Below are positions 10,037 to 18,440 of a stretch of 64,000 bases of DNA, piece after piece. Every line of letters begins with the position of its first letter. The stretch's first letter is position 1. Origin of the DNA: JBIQKZ01 sp044464765 (GTDB lineage Bacteria > Pseudomonadota > Gammaproteobacteria > Burkholderiales > Burkholderiaceae_B); NCBI GenBank assembly GCA_044464765.1, contig JBIQKZ010000007.1:103158-167157 (forward strand), in the 5' to 3' direction. The notes below the pieces were generated by a model, which did not search any database, was not told the origin of the DNA, and saw only the letters and a list, made by a program, of their open reading frames with translations. The translations under genes were made by a program, and so were the position numbers.

Positions 10037-10162
10037 TATGGCGCTCGCAGGGCAAATTGATTGACTGGCGCTGCAAGCGGCATGCCCGAATGGGGAGGCT
10101 GACCGGGAACGCGAGTTGCTTGTTGGGACAGGACCGTTGGGGTCACAAATAGGAGAGTCCAG

Positions 10163-10741
10163 ATGAAGAAGTTTCTTTTAGCCAGTGCAATTACCCTTCC
10201 CATGATGTTTGCCCAGACGGCGTATGCTCAGACCGCCAGCCAAGGAACCACTGAAAGCAAGTCGGATGCGTCGCCGTCGACACAACCTTTCGCGAATGGA
10301 AAGTCTGGGGCTTCCCAGGATGCTCCTGCTTCCGGCCAGACCACCCCGAAGGCGGGTACGACGCAAACCACGCCTGGTTCGGAAACCTCGCAAACCGGAG
10401 CCGCATCATCGACAACGCCCGGTAGTTCTGCCTCCGGCTCGGCTGACACAGCCATGCCCGGCGCTGCAATCAGCGGCCTGAGCGTCAAGGACAGCCTGAT
10501 GGGTAAAGCAGTCTATAACAGCCAAGACGAGAAGATTGGCGATATCAACGATGTCATACTTTCATCAGACGGGCATGCCACCTATTACGTGATAGGCGTA
10601 GGTGGGTTCATCGGCATGGGCGAGCACAACGTGGCCATCGATTCTAAGAACGTAAACGCTGGTGGCGACAAATTGATGTTGCAAGGCTATACGAAAGAAA
10701 GACTCAAAGAGATGCCTCAATACCGGCCTCGTGAGAAATAA
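10163..10741 (+). CDS. Secreted PRC-barrel domain protein
   Basis: A 192-residue protein with a clear Sec signal peptide (MKKFLLASAITLPMMFAQ, cleavage after AYA-Q near residue 23). A low-complexity Ser/Thr/Gly/Pro linker (about 24-105) is followed by a PRC-barrel domain (about 110-185) with VYNSQDEKIGDINDVILS and YYVIGVGGFIGMGEHNVAI. PRC-barrel proteins of this kind are periplasmic and common in stress- or desiccation-related loci of alpha- and beta-proteobacteria; the precise role is unknown. A strong SD (GGAG, 9 nt before the ATG) precedes the start. The position beside trehalose and DUF3182 genes fits an osmotic or desiccation stress island, but this is inference. Confidence 0.85.
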   Translation: MKKFLLASAITLPMMFAQTAYAQTASQGTTESKSDASPSTQPFANGKSGASQDAPASGQTTPKAGTTQTTPGSETSQTGAASSTTPGSSASGSADTAMPGAAISGLSVKDSLMGKAVYNSQDEKIGDINDVILSSDGHATYYVIGVGGFIGMGEHNVAIDSKNVNAGGDKLMLQGYTKERLKEMPQYRPREK

Positions 10742-10812
10742 CATATCGCCCCGATAACACATCGCGGCGATGCCAAGAGCATGGAATCGCGGCGCCTCGT
10801 AAGGAGAATGGC

Positions 10813-10860
10813 ATGCAAAAAAGAGAATTCCTGATCAAGTGGGCGGCAGCGGCCGGTTAA
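10813..10860 (+). pseudogene. 15-codon stub with Tat-like N-terminus
   Basis: A strong SD (AAGGAG at 10801-10806) stands before ATG 10813 and a 15-residue peptide, MQKREFLIKWAAAAG, then a TAA. The peptide looks like the beginning of a twin-arginine or hydrophobic leader (compare the common RREFLKLAAAAG type, here with KR in place of RR) that stops abruptly. The simplest reading is the 5' remnant of an exported protein gene whose body was lost, consistent with the insertion-sequence scar a few hundred bases downstream. A functional mini-peptide is possible but not supported by anything else visible. Confidence 0.4.
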
Positions 10861-10955
10861 ATCGGCGAAGGCTAGAATCGAAATATATGGCCTGTCCACC
10901 GTTTCGCCATATCTGTTAGAATGGCGGACTTCGCTTTGTAGAATGAAAGCGGTTA

Positions 10956-11046
10956 GGACGGGTGGCCGAGTGGTTGAAGGCGCACGCCTGGAAAGCGTGT
11001 ATACGTGAATAGCGTATCGGGGGTTCGAATCCCCCTCCGTCCGCCA
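10956..11046 (+). tRNA. tRNA-Ser (anticodon GGA)
   Basis: A 91-nt class II tRNA. The acceptor stem GGACGGG pairs with TCCGTCC (last pair G-T), followed by discriminator G and an encoded CCA. The anticodon arm is CACGC-CTGGAAA-GCGTG with anticodon GGA, read as Ser (UCC/UCU). A long variable arm (TATACG...CGTATC) typical of tRNA-Ser and the T-arm GGGGG-TTCGAAT-CCCCC are complete. A TAGAAT box at 10939-10944 is a plausible -10 element. tRNA-Ser genes are common integration sites, and the IS scar lies directly downstream, though no duplicated tRNA 3' end was noticed. Confidence 0.96.
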
Positions 11047-11058
11047 GGTTTCATACTA

Positions 11059-11085
11059 AGCCCTTGATTTTAAAGGGCTTTTTAT
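11059..11085 (+). terminator. Rho-independent terminator of tRNA-Ser
   Basis: AGCCCTT and AAGGGCT form a 7-bp stem around a GATTTTA-type loop, followed at once by TTTTTATTTT. It starts 13 nt after the tRNA CCA end, the usual place for a tRNA terminator. Confidence 0.88.
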
Positions 11086-11109
11086 TTTCTTGTTCCTGCT
11101 TTATACGGC

Positions 11110-11207
11110 GGCTCTTCCCCATTTTCGGGGGATCAGGGCACTCATTACACTCGGTTAAGGCTCTTCCCCATTTTCGGGGGATCAGGGCACTCATTACACT
11201 CGGTTAA
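11110..11207. repeat. Perfect 49-bp tandem duplication of an IS end
   Basis: Two identical 49-bp copies lie head to tail (11110-11158 and 11159-11207), each beginning GGCTCTTCCCCATTTTCGGG and ending CACTCGGTTAA. Each copy contains the outer inverted-repeat end of an ISL3-type element plus the last codons of its transposase on the - strand. The perfect identity indicates a recent duplication or slippage event. Confidence 0.9.
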
Positions 11208-11343
11208 TTACACCATTCCAACCGCATTGGGCCAAGACCCTCAGGCGGTAATTTTCAAAGTTTCTAAATCCATACGCCCGACGTGAGAGCATCTCCATCT
11301 TGGTGTGGAAGCCCTCGGTGAACCCGTTGGAATCGGCAGCGTC
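11110..11343 (-). mobile_element. Remnant of an ISL3-family insertion sequence (transposase C-terminus + inverted repeat)
   Basis: Read on the - strand, 11340-11194 encodes ADSNGFTEGFHTKMEML, SRRAYGFRNFENYRLRVLAQ and CGWNGVINRV, then a stop. The block (S)NGxTEGFHxKMExxxRRAYGFRNFxNYRLRV is characteristic of the C-terminal end of ISL3-family DDE transposases. The terminal GGCTCTTCCCC... sequence resembles an ISL3 inverted repeat. Everything upstream in the transposase is missing: homology stops near 11343, where the sequence becomes the end of the Pro/Gln-rich ORF. It is therefore a non-functional fragment, not a complete element. Confidence 0.75.
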
Positions 11344-11344
11344 G

Positions 11345-11716
11345 TCATCGCTTGGCTGTGGAATCTTGCTTCGGGTGTAGCGTTTCAGGGTGTTTGTCGG
11401 CGCTGCCGTCGGTGGGTGGTTTCGTGTTCTCTTTCAGTTGCCGCGTTTTGCGCCCCTCAATCCCGGGATAGCTCTGCGACCGGCCCTGGCCGGGCTGTGG
11501 ATGTTCTTGTTGTCCTGGTTTGTCTTGGCGGGTGTCGCCCGGAGTGTTATGGGCGGGGTTGGCATGGCCCGGGTTTTTCTTGCTCGGAGCGCCCGGCTGG
11601 TCTATTCCCGACCGATACTGTCCCGGGCTGGCAGGCTCCTTCCGTTGAGGTTCTGTAGCATTGCCTGCTTCGGGGTTCTGTTTTGGTGGGTTGGCGGGTT
11701 TCTGCTTTCGTTCCAT
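11345..11716 (-). CDS. Pro/Gln/Lys-rich hydrophilic small protein
   Basis: A 123-residue protein with no hydrophobic segment, dominated by Pro, Gln, Lys, Asn and Gly (NPGHANPAHNTPGDTRQDKP and similar runs), so probably disordered. A good SD (AGGTGA, 6 nt before the ATG at 11716) supports translation. The last residues run directly into the IS remnant, so the natural C-terminus may have been replaced. Similar low-complexity hydrophilic proteins occur in Alcaligenaceae, but no function is known to me. Its start is only 18 bp from the oppositely oriented Cys-rich ORF, so at most one may have a dedicated promoter there. Confidence 0.5.
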   Translation of the reverse strand: MERKQKPANPPKQNPEAGNATEPQRKEPASPGQYRSGIDQPGAPSKKNPGHANPAHNTPGDTRQDKPGQQEHPQPGQGRSQSYPGIEGRKTRQLKENTKPPTDGSADKHPETLHPKQDSTAKR

Positions 11717-11734
11717 GGTCGTTCACCTAAAAGA

Positions 11735-11890
11735 ATGCGATTTGGGGCTAACACGAAGCAAAGTGTGTGCCCGGGTAATTGCGGTGTTCCCATCATTGGG
11801 CACGGGGTTGAGGACGAAGGCAGGATATTTTGTTGCGCTCAGTGCGCGAAGAAGCAAGGCGTGACCGAATTGCAGGATCGTTCTGGTTAA
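11735..11890 (+). CDS. Cys-rich small protein, possible metal-binding (metallothionein/TRASH-like)
   Basis: A 51-residue ORF encoding VCPGNCGVPIIGHGVEDEGR followed by IFCCAQCAKKQG. The spacing C-x3-C ... F-C-C-x2-C-A resembles small bacterial metallothionein or TRASH-type metal-binding proteins, in which a second CC..CA block follows about 15-20 residues after the first Cys pair. The ribosome-binding site is weak (AAAAGA directly before the ATG). The same frame is open upstream to 11390, but the upstream part is the complement of the Pro-rich ORF and is unlikely to be coding. Supported by the motif only. Confidence 0.45.
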   Translation: MRFGANTKQSVCPGNCGVPIIGHGVEDEGRIFCCAQCAKKQGVTELQDRSG

Positions 11891-11900
11891 GTTGTTCTGC

Positions 11901-12263
11901 TTACGCAGCGCCGAGATAATCACAGACAGGCAGCCACAGCACCGGAATGGTTTCCCAAACGATGGCTAAGGCCGAAAGCAGGCTTAGCGCGCCGGCCAGC
12001 CACAGCAAGAAGACAGACGTGCTGCTTGTGCGTAACGCCGCCCGCAAACGCAGGTAGATGGCTGCCATGGCGACTAATGCCAACGCGCTTGCCGCTACCA
12101 GCACCCAAAAATACAGGGTCGCATACAACGGCCCTTGCAGGTCTGGGCGTGCGCAGAGCACGCCATGTACAGCATAGATAAACACAAAGTGCAGGGCCCA
12201 AATCAAAGGGCCGGCCAGTACAGGCAAGAACGAACGCGCGAAGCTGCCAGACATAAGGTTCAT
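11901..12263 (-). CDS. Small membrane protein of the cytochrome oxidase operon
   Basis: A 120-residue protein with about three hydrophobic helices (FLPVLAGPLIWALHFVFIYA, then YFWVLVAASALALVAMAAIY, then VFLLWLAGALSLLSALAIVW). The start ATG at 12263 sits in an ATGA overlap with the stop of the subunit I/III gene, so it is almost certainly translated with the oxidase. I do not recognise a named family; it may be a small oxidase subunit or assembly factor analogous to subunit IV. The frame continues upstream to 12422 but inside the oxidase gene, so the overlap start is preferred. Confidence 0.75.
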   Translation of the reverse strand: MNLMSGSFARSFLPVLAGPLIWALHFVFIYAVHGVLCARPDLQGPLYATLYFWVLVAASALALVAMAAIYLRLRAALRTSSTSVFLLWLAGALSLLSALAIVWETIPVLWLPVCDYLGAA

Positions 12264-14812
12264 CCCGTCAAGCGTGGAAAGCCGTGGATGATCCCCAAGG
12301 CGAACAAACCCTGGGCCACGGCATAGTGCCAGAAGAGCATGGTGTTGTCGTAGCAGACACGTTGTGCCTGCGATAGCCTTCCCGCCGCTGAGCGAGCCAC
12401 GGTAAACAAGGCCATATAGCATGTCACCATCGCGAAGACGCCTTGTAGCCCCAGCATGGCATATACGGATGCGGCATAGGCGCTATCTTGCGGGCGCAGG
12501 CCAGTTTGCCATTGCCCATACACCTCAAGGCCGATGGCCGTGATCAGCAACAAAAGGGCGATTGGCAGGCCCAGGCGAAGCCCCGCCTGTTTGGCCTTCC
12601 TTAGCTGACACCCCGCCCAGATTACTGAGGCGCTGCTGCCGATAAGCAGACATGCGTCGACAAGCGGCAGCATCAGCGGAGGCAGTTGTTGGGCATCAGG
12701 CCAAATGCCCGGCGACGTCGTCCATAGGAATAAGTAAGCAAACAGCAGCGACCCAAAAATACTCGCGCAGACGATCAGCAGCATGATCATGGCCCACCAG
12801 GAGTGCGAAATGGGGCCAGTACACGATACAGGCAGCCGTATGCCGCCGCCGATGTCGACTGACGTGCGACTGGGTTTGGCATCGGCGTTCCAGAGCCAGC
12901 GCCATATCATCACCAAGGCGAGCAGGCCAAACACACCTGCCAGTGCTTCAAGCTTGAAGGTCAAGAGCAGGAAGAAGCCGGCCGTACCGATCGCAGCCAG
13001 CAAGGGCGTCCAGCCTGGCCCGGGCAATTCCAGCAAGTACTGGGGGTGGGCCTCGACGGCGCTTGTCACAATGGTGGAACGCCGCCCGGTCGGCGCATTG
13101 GGAAGGTAATAGCGTCCAGCTTCGACATCGGCAGCCAGATCTGGCTGGTCCCAAAGAGGTTCCCGGCTATTTACAAAAGGGGTGCTGCGGGCGCCGAACG
13201 AGCTGGTGGGCAACCATTCCAGGGTGCCTGCACGCCAGATGTTGCCTGCGTTCTTCTCGGTGTTTGGGCGAAAATTCAGCGCCAGGTCGACAAGAAACAC
13301 CAGGACTCCGGCGGCAATCATATAGGCGCCTACCGTCGAGACCATGTTGAGTGTTCCCCATCCGTAGCTGTCCGCATAGGTATACACACGTCGGGGCATG
13401 CCCGCTAGGCCGGTCAGGTGCATGGGGAAGAAGCTGACGTTAAAGCCGATGAACATTAACCAGAACGACCAACGGCCCAGGCGCTCGGATAAGGCACGCG
13501 CGCTTACGAAGGGGGTCCAATAATAGAATGCGGCAAACAGCGGAAACACCATGCCGCCAAAGAGCACATAATGAAGATGGGCAACGATGAAGTACGAGTC
13601 ATGCGCCTGAAGGTCGAATGGGATCACCGCGACCATGACACCTGTAAGCCCGCCGAGCACAAATATAAAGAAGAACCCCAGGATGAACAGCATGGGCGTT
13701 TTCACCGGGCGCAATTGGCTTGCGGCAGCAATGGTGGCGATCCAGGCAAATATTTGTATGCCTGTTGGTACAGACACCGCCATGCTGGCCGCCGATGCAA
13801 AGCTTAGCGAAAGCATGGGAATCCCGGTGGCGAACATGTGGTGCACCCACAGCCCGAAACTCAGGAATCCGGTCGCCGCCACCGCCAGCACCACCAGCCT
13901 GTAGCCGACCAGCGGCACCCGCGTCATGGCCGGAACAATCATCGACACCATCCCCGCGCCAGGGAGGAAGATAATATAGACCTCGGGATGGCCAAAGAAC
14001 CAGAACAAATGCTGCCACAGCAGTGGGTCCCCGCCTTTTTCTGTGATGAAAAACGGCATGCCGAAGGCGCGTTCGAGCTCTAATAGCGCGGTGGCAATGA
14101 TGACGGCGGGGAAGGCGATGATCACCATGCCCGAAAATACCAGCATCACCCAGGCAAAAATCGGCATTTTGTCCAATGTCATGCCTGGGGCGCGGGTGCG
14201 TAGAATGCCCATGGCCAGCTCGATGGCCCCGGCGATCGCTGATATTTCTATAAAGCCAATGCCCAGCAGCCAAAGATCGGCATTCAGCGCCGGTGAATAG
14301 GTCGAGCTCGTCAGCGGAGGGTACATGAACCACCCCCCTTCGGGCGCCAACCCGACGAAGATGCTGCAGAAGAATACAAGGCCGCCAACGGCATAGGCCC
14401 AGTAGGCATAAGCGGACAGCCTGGGAAAGGGCAGGTCGCGGGCGCCCAGCATGTTGGGCAGAAGAAGCATGGCGATTGCTTCTACGGCCGGCACGGCAAA
14501 GAGAAACATCATGACCGTACCGTGCATGGTGAACAGCTGGTTGTAGAGCTCGTGGCCAATCAAGTCGTTGTCGGGCACCGCCAACTGGCTGCGCATCAGC
14601 AGCGCCAATACGCCGGCCAGCAGAAAGAACAGAAACGCCGTGCCGATATAGAGCAGGCCCACGTGAGTGTTGTTTACGACCGTCAGCACACGCCAGCCTT
14701 GGGGGCGTTGCCAGACTCGACGCAGGATTCGTTCTTCGTCTGCCGGGCGTGGAAGCCTGTTCGGTAGTGGCGGCGGCTTTACGACTGGGCCTGATGAGGT
14801 TGCCTGCATCAT
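12260..14812 (-). CDS. ctaD: Cytochrome c oxidase subunit I fused to subunit III (caa3 type)
   Basis: An 850-residue membrane protein. Residues 40-560 form the heme-copper oxidase core: His97 (TMHGT, low-spin heme), the HPEVY motif with His275 (CuB), Glu277 (proton relay) and Tyr279 (cross-linked Tyr), His324-His325 (CuB), and His412/His414 in VAHLHYV (high-spin and low-spin hemes). HPEVY marks a type A1 oxidase. From about residue 650 to the end, a second block of five or so helices (HSWWAMIMLL..., LFAYLFLW...) corresponds to subunit III fused in frame, as in Thermus-type caa3 enzymes. It sits directly downstream of ctaC. It reduces O2 to water while pumping protons. The gene symbol covers the subunit I part only. 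Confidence 0.93.
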   Translation of the reverse strand: MMQATSSGPVVKPPPLPNRLPRPADEERILRRVWQRPQGWRVLTVVNNTHVGLLYIGTAFLFFLLAGVLALLMRSQLAVPDNDLIGHELYNQLFTMHGTVMMFLFAVPAVEAIAMLLLPNMLGARDLPFPRLSAYAYWAYAVGGLVFFCSIFVGLAPEGGWFMYPPLTSSTYSPALNADLWLLGIGFIEISAIAGAIELAMGILRTRAPGMTLDKMPIFAWVMLVFSGMVIIAFPAVIIATALLELERAFGMPFFITEKGGDPLLWQHLFWFFGHPEVYIIFLPGAGMVSMIVPAMTRVPLVGYRLVVLAVAATGFLSFGLWVHHMFATGIPMLSLSFASAASMAVSVPTGIQIFAWIATIAAASQLRPVKTPMLFILGFFFIFVLGGLTGVMVAVIPFDLQAHDSYFIVAHLHYVLFGGMVFPLFAAFYYWTPFVSARALSERLGRWSFWLMFIGFNVSFFPMHLTGLAGMPRRVYTYADSYGWGTLNMVSTVGAYMIAAGVLVFLVDLALNFRPNTEKNAGNIWRAGTLEWLPTSSFGARSTPFVNSREPLWDQPDLAADVEAGRYYLPNAPTGRRSTIVTSAVEAHPQYLLELPGPGWTPLLAAIGTAGFFLLLTFKLEALAGVFGLLALVMIWRWLWNADAKPSRTSVDIGGGIRLPVSCTGPISHSWWAMIMLLIVCASIFGSLLFAYLFLWTTSPGIWPDAQQLPPLMLPLVDACLLIGSSASVIWAGCQLRKAKQAGLRLGLPIALLLLITAIGLEVYGQWQTGLRPQDSAYAASVYAMLGLQGVFAMVTCYMALFTVARSAAGRLSQAQRVCYDNTMLFWHYAVAQGLFALGIIHGFPRLTG

Positions 14813-15849
14813 TTGAGACTATCCAGATAGTGCGCGACCGCGCGTAATTCTTGACCGGTCCACTGGTCAAAGGACGGCATATGGTTGCCTGGTTTGATCT
14901 GTTGACTGTCTACTGTCCAGCCCGCCAGGGCCCCAAGGCTGTTATGCAAGACCCCCGCACCCAGCGATGTACGGCTGCCGATGTGAGTCAGGTCTGGACC
15001 AAGGGCGCCGTTCGCCTCGGTTCCCCGGATGGCATGGCACTGGACGCAGGCCTGCATGACGATAGCTTTGCCAGCGAGCAGGAAGGCGTCCGTCGGTTCT
15101 ATTGCGGGTTGTTGCTGCGCCTCAAGCCACGCCTGGAAGTCAGCGGGCCGAAGCACATGGACATGGAACATCATCTTGGCATGCTGGGCGCCGCAGTATT
15201 CAGCGCATTGACCACGGAACAGACCCGGCTCGTTGGCTTGCACGCGCAGGCTATTCACGCGGCCCGGAATCATATCGAGCTTGCCTGCCAGGTTCGGAAC
15301 CCAGAAGCTGTGGATCACGTTGTCGGACTTCAGCAGGAATTCAACCGGCAGCCCGGCTGGAATATGGATGTCGTTTGCCGTTTCAAACATCAATTGGCCG
15401 TCCTGATCCAGATAGCGCACCCGCCACCACCACATCTCGCCGGTAACTTCGATGCGCACGGCAGGTGGCGTGTCTGTGAAGGCAGAAGTTTTGACGTCCA
15501 GGGAATACACGAGCAGCGCGCTTAACACCACTATCGGGAAAGCGATGCCTGCGCCGAGGATCAGCGTACGCTGGCTTAACGGGTCGCGGATGCGGTGAGG
15601 GCCATACAGCGCCAGCGCCAGCACGCTGATGACCAGCAAGAAGATCACGGCGGAGCCGATAAATAGAACCCAGCTGATTTCCGCGATCCGGCTGGCGTCA
15701 TCGCTCGCGGGGTGGAGCGCCGATTGCGTCTGGGCCTGGGCCAGAAACGGCAGGAGCGTAAGAAGTATGGTGTGAGCAGCGCGCAAACAGGGCATAGGTG
15801 AGAACAAGTACTTGAAGCACGGAAGAACAGACATTGGGCGTGGGGACAA
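14809..15849 (-). CDS. ctaC: Cytochrome c oxidase subunit II with C-terminal cytochrome c domain
   Basis: A 346-residue protein with a signal sequence (hydrophobic TILLTLLPFLAQAQ near residues 27-40) and two membrane helices (about 58-82 and 95-117). The periplasmic cupredoxin domain has all CuA ligands: His180, Cys215, Glu217, Cys219, His223 and Met226 (FRGQCAEYCGAQHAKMM). A C-terminal cytochrome c domain follows, with CVQCH (Cys268-His272) and a probable Met ligand in HMPSFD, which defines the caa3 class. The start is a TTG at 15849, chosen because AAGGAG (15855-15860, - strand) is 5 nt upstream. ATG codons further in lack such a site. The 3' end overlaps the subunit I gene. Confidence 0.92.
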   Translation of the reverse strand: MSPRPMSVLPCFKYLFSPMPCLRAAHTILLTLLPFLAQAQTQSALHPASDDASRIAEISWVLFIGSAVIFLLVISVLALALYGPHRIRDPLSQRTLILGAGIAFPIVVLSALLVYSLDVKTSAFTDTPPAVRIEVTGEMWWWRVRYLDQDGQLMFETANDIHIPAGLPVEFLLKSDNVIHSFWVPNLAGKLDMIPGRVNSLRVQANEPGLFRGQCAEYCGAQHAKMMFHVHVLRPADFQAWLEAQQQPAIEPTDAFLLAGKAIVMQACVQCHAIRGTEANGALGPDLTHIGSRTSLGAGVLHNSLGALAGWTVDSQQIKPGNHMPSFDQWTGQELRAVAHYLDSLK

Positions 15850-16125
15850 GCATTCTCCTTAGCACATGGCGTACCACCTTGGCTATGTCCGGGAAAAGAG
15901 GGCTACATAGCAGAGGGATCGGAGTAGATCGGCATATTTTTATGCTGCTTTGAATAATTTACATACTTGGTTGGTCTTGAATGCGGCTTGAATCGTTTCT
16001 CAGCCGGCCCCGCTCCCCGGGTGGGCCCGGGCAAAGAATTTGCTGCATGAGTGGGTCTCTGAAAAGGCTTCTATGCATATGACTCGCTTGCCATCGCCTT
16101 GGCGCCACGGCATCTGGCGGCTGCC
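15850..16125. promoter_or_regulatory. Divergent region between ctaC and the cytochrome c genes
   Basis: This 276-bp gap separates the - strand oxidase operon from the + strand cytochromes and must hold both promoters. Nearest ctaC it carries a near-perfect SD (AAGGAG at 15860-15855, - strand). An AT-rich stretch (ATATTTTTATGC and TTTGAATAATTTACATAC around 15936-15966) is the best place for promoter elements. No FNR or ArcA-type palindrome stood out on reading. Confidence 0.45.
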
Positions 16126-16539
16126 ATGAGCGCCGGAGCCCGCTGGATCGCCAGCTTGTGCCGCCTTGCGCTTAGCTCGACGGCTGCGATGCTCGTGCTT
16201 GGCTGCGGCGAAGCCGACGCCCCGCTTTACCCCCGGGCTTGGCCCAGTCAGTTGGAGCGCGAGGATGCTCAACAGGCCCGGCGGCTTATTAGTGACTACG
16301 GTTGTATCGCTTGTCATAGGGTGCCCGGCGTGAAAGGACCGAGCACGAATGTGGGGCCGCCATTGGCACAGATCGCATTGCGTTCCTACATTGCGGGCGT
16401 GTTGCCAAATACTCCGGAGAACATGGTTCGTTGGCTTCTTGATCCTCCGGCCATTGATCCGCGTACGGCCATGCCAAACATCGGGATGACCACGGAGGAT
16501 GCACAAGCGGTCGCCGCCTACCTTCTGGCACAGCGCTAA
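16126..16539 (+). CDS. Monoheme cytochrome c lipoprotein
   Basis: A 137-residue protein with a lipoprotein signal peptide (LSSTAAMLVLGC, lipidation Cys near residue 27) and a single cytochrome c domain. It has heme site CIACH, a Pro-Gly-Val loop, and the block RSYIAGVLPNTPENMVRWLL followed by TAMPNIGM with the likely Met ligand. The lipobox places it on the periplasmic face of the membrane. It is a probable electron donor to the divergent caa3 oxidase. Its second half closely matches the last domain of the next gene, also at DNA level. ATG 16126 is preferred to a TTG at 16099 because it gives a proper signal peptide; the SD is weak for both. Confidence 0.85.
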   Translation: MSAGARWIASLCRLALSSTAAMLVLGCGEADAPLYPRAWPSQLEREDAQQARRLISDYGCIACHRVPGVKGPSTNVGPPLAQIALRSYIAGVLPNTPENMVRWLLDPPAIDPRTAMPNIGMTTEDAQAVAAYLLAQR

Positions 16540-16556
16540 CGACAGGAGTTTCGAGG

Positions 16557-17423
16557 ATGAGGATGTGGAAGCGTGTGGCAGCGATAACCGTGACGGTATC
16601 GGCGGCCGCCGTAGCGGTGACGGGCGGCGTGCTTGTGTATGCCGGTGTGTATGACGTGAGCGCGACCAGTCAGCACACCTCGGCGGTTTACTACCTGCTG
16701 GAAACCTCGTTGCGGCGATCAGTCAAGCTGCGTACGTCCGGCATACCGAAGCCGGATTTAGACGATGCCCGCCGCATCGCCGAGGGGTTCAAGCTCTTTC
16801 GCGCCCACTGCGTGCAGTGCCATGGGGCGCCCGGTATTGCGCCCCAGCCCTTTGCGCTTGGGCTTACGCCGGCGCCCGCCTCTCTGGTGGCTGCGGCAGG
16901 GAAATGGTCGGCAATCGAAACCCACTGGCTTATTAGGCAAGGCATCAAGATGAGTGGCATGCCCGCATGGCAGTATCGGCTGAGCGATGAAGAAATATGG
17001 AACATCGTTGCCTTCATGAATGTCTTGCCCACCTTATCCCCTGCCGACTATGGCCGCTGGGACAGGCGGCTTTCCGCAATGCCGGCGCCTGGTCCGGCGG
17101 ATGCCGACGCCCTCGTGCGCAACGATGTCTGGCTCGGCGATGCGGGCGCGGGGAAGAGGGCGCTGCAACAGTATTTATGCGCCACCTGTCATGTCGTCCC
17201 CGGCGTGGTGGGCGCTAACAACCATGTGGGTCCGTCGCTGGCGGGGATTGCTACTCGCTCGTATATTGCGGGTGTGTTGCCAAATACTCCGGCCAATATG
17301 AAACGCTGGCTGCGTGATCCTATCGCGGTCGACCCCCTGACCGCCATGCCCGATCTGGGCGTGTCCGACCAGGATGCACGGGATATCGCCGCCTTCCTCT
17401 ATACGCTCAGCGATCCGCAATAG
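16557..17423 (+). CDS. Membrane-anchored diheme cytochrome c
   Basis: A 288-residue protein with one N-terminal hydrophobic anchor (about residues 7-30) and two cytochrome c domains. The first has CVQCHGAPGI (near residue 85) with a Met ligand likely in KMSGMPAW. The second has CATCHVVPGV (near residue 210) followed by RSYIAGVLPNTPANMKRWLR and TAMPDLGV. The start ATG follows ACAGGAG at 7-8 nt. It lies 17 bp downstream of the cytochrome lipoprotein gene, and the two form a + unit divergent to the oxidase. It is probably an electron carrier between the quinol-oxidising side and the caa3 oxidase; the direct partner is inferred from position. Confidence 0.87.
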   Translation: MRMWKRVAAITVTVSAAAVAVTGGVLVYAGVYDVSATSQHTSAVYYLLETSLRRSVKLRTSGIPKPDLDDARRIAEGFKLFRAHCVQCHGAPGIAPQPFALGLTPAPASLVAAAGKWSAIETHWLIRQGIKMSGMPAWQYRLSDEEIWNIVAFMNVLPTLSPADYGRWDRRLSAMPAPGPADADALVRNDVWLGDAGAGKRALQQYLCATCHVVPGVVGANNHVGPSLAGIATRSYIAGVLPNTPANMKRWLRDPIAVDPLTAMPDLGVSDQDARDIAAFLYTLSDPQ

Positions 17424-17444
17424 CGAGGCCGTTTGCGCGCGTGC

Positions 17445-18440
<996 letters not shown>

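Noticed and set aside
11390..11734. Extended upstream part of the Cys-rich frame (+)
   Set aside because: This part is the complement of the Pro/Gln-rich ORF and gives a Trp/Arg/Phe-rich stretch typical of an antisense reading; only the Cys-rich end is kept.
16000..16506. 168-codon - strand frame
   Set aside because: It is antisense to the cytochrome c lipoprotein gene with its lipobox and CIACH motif.
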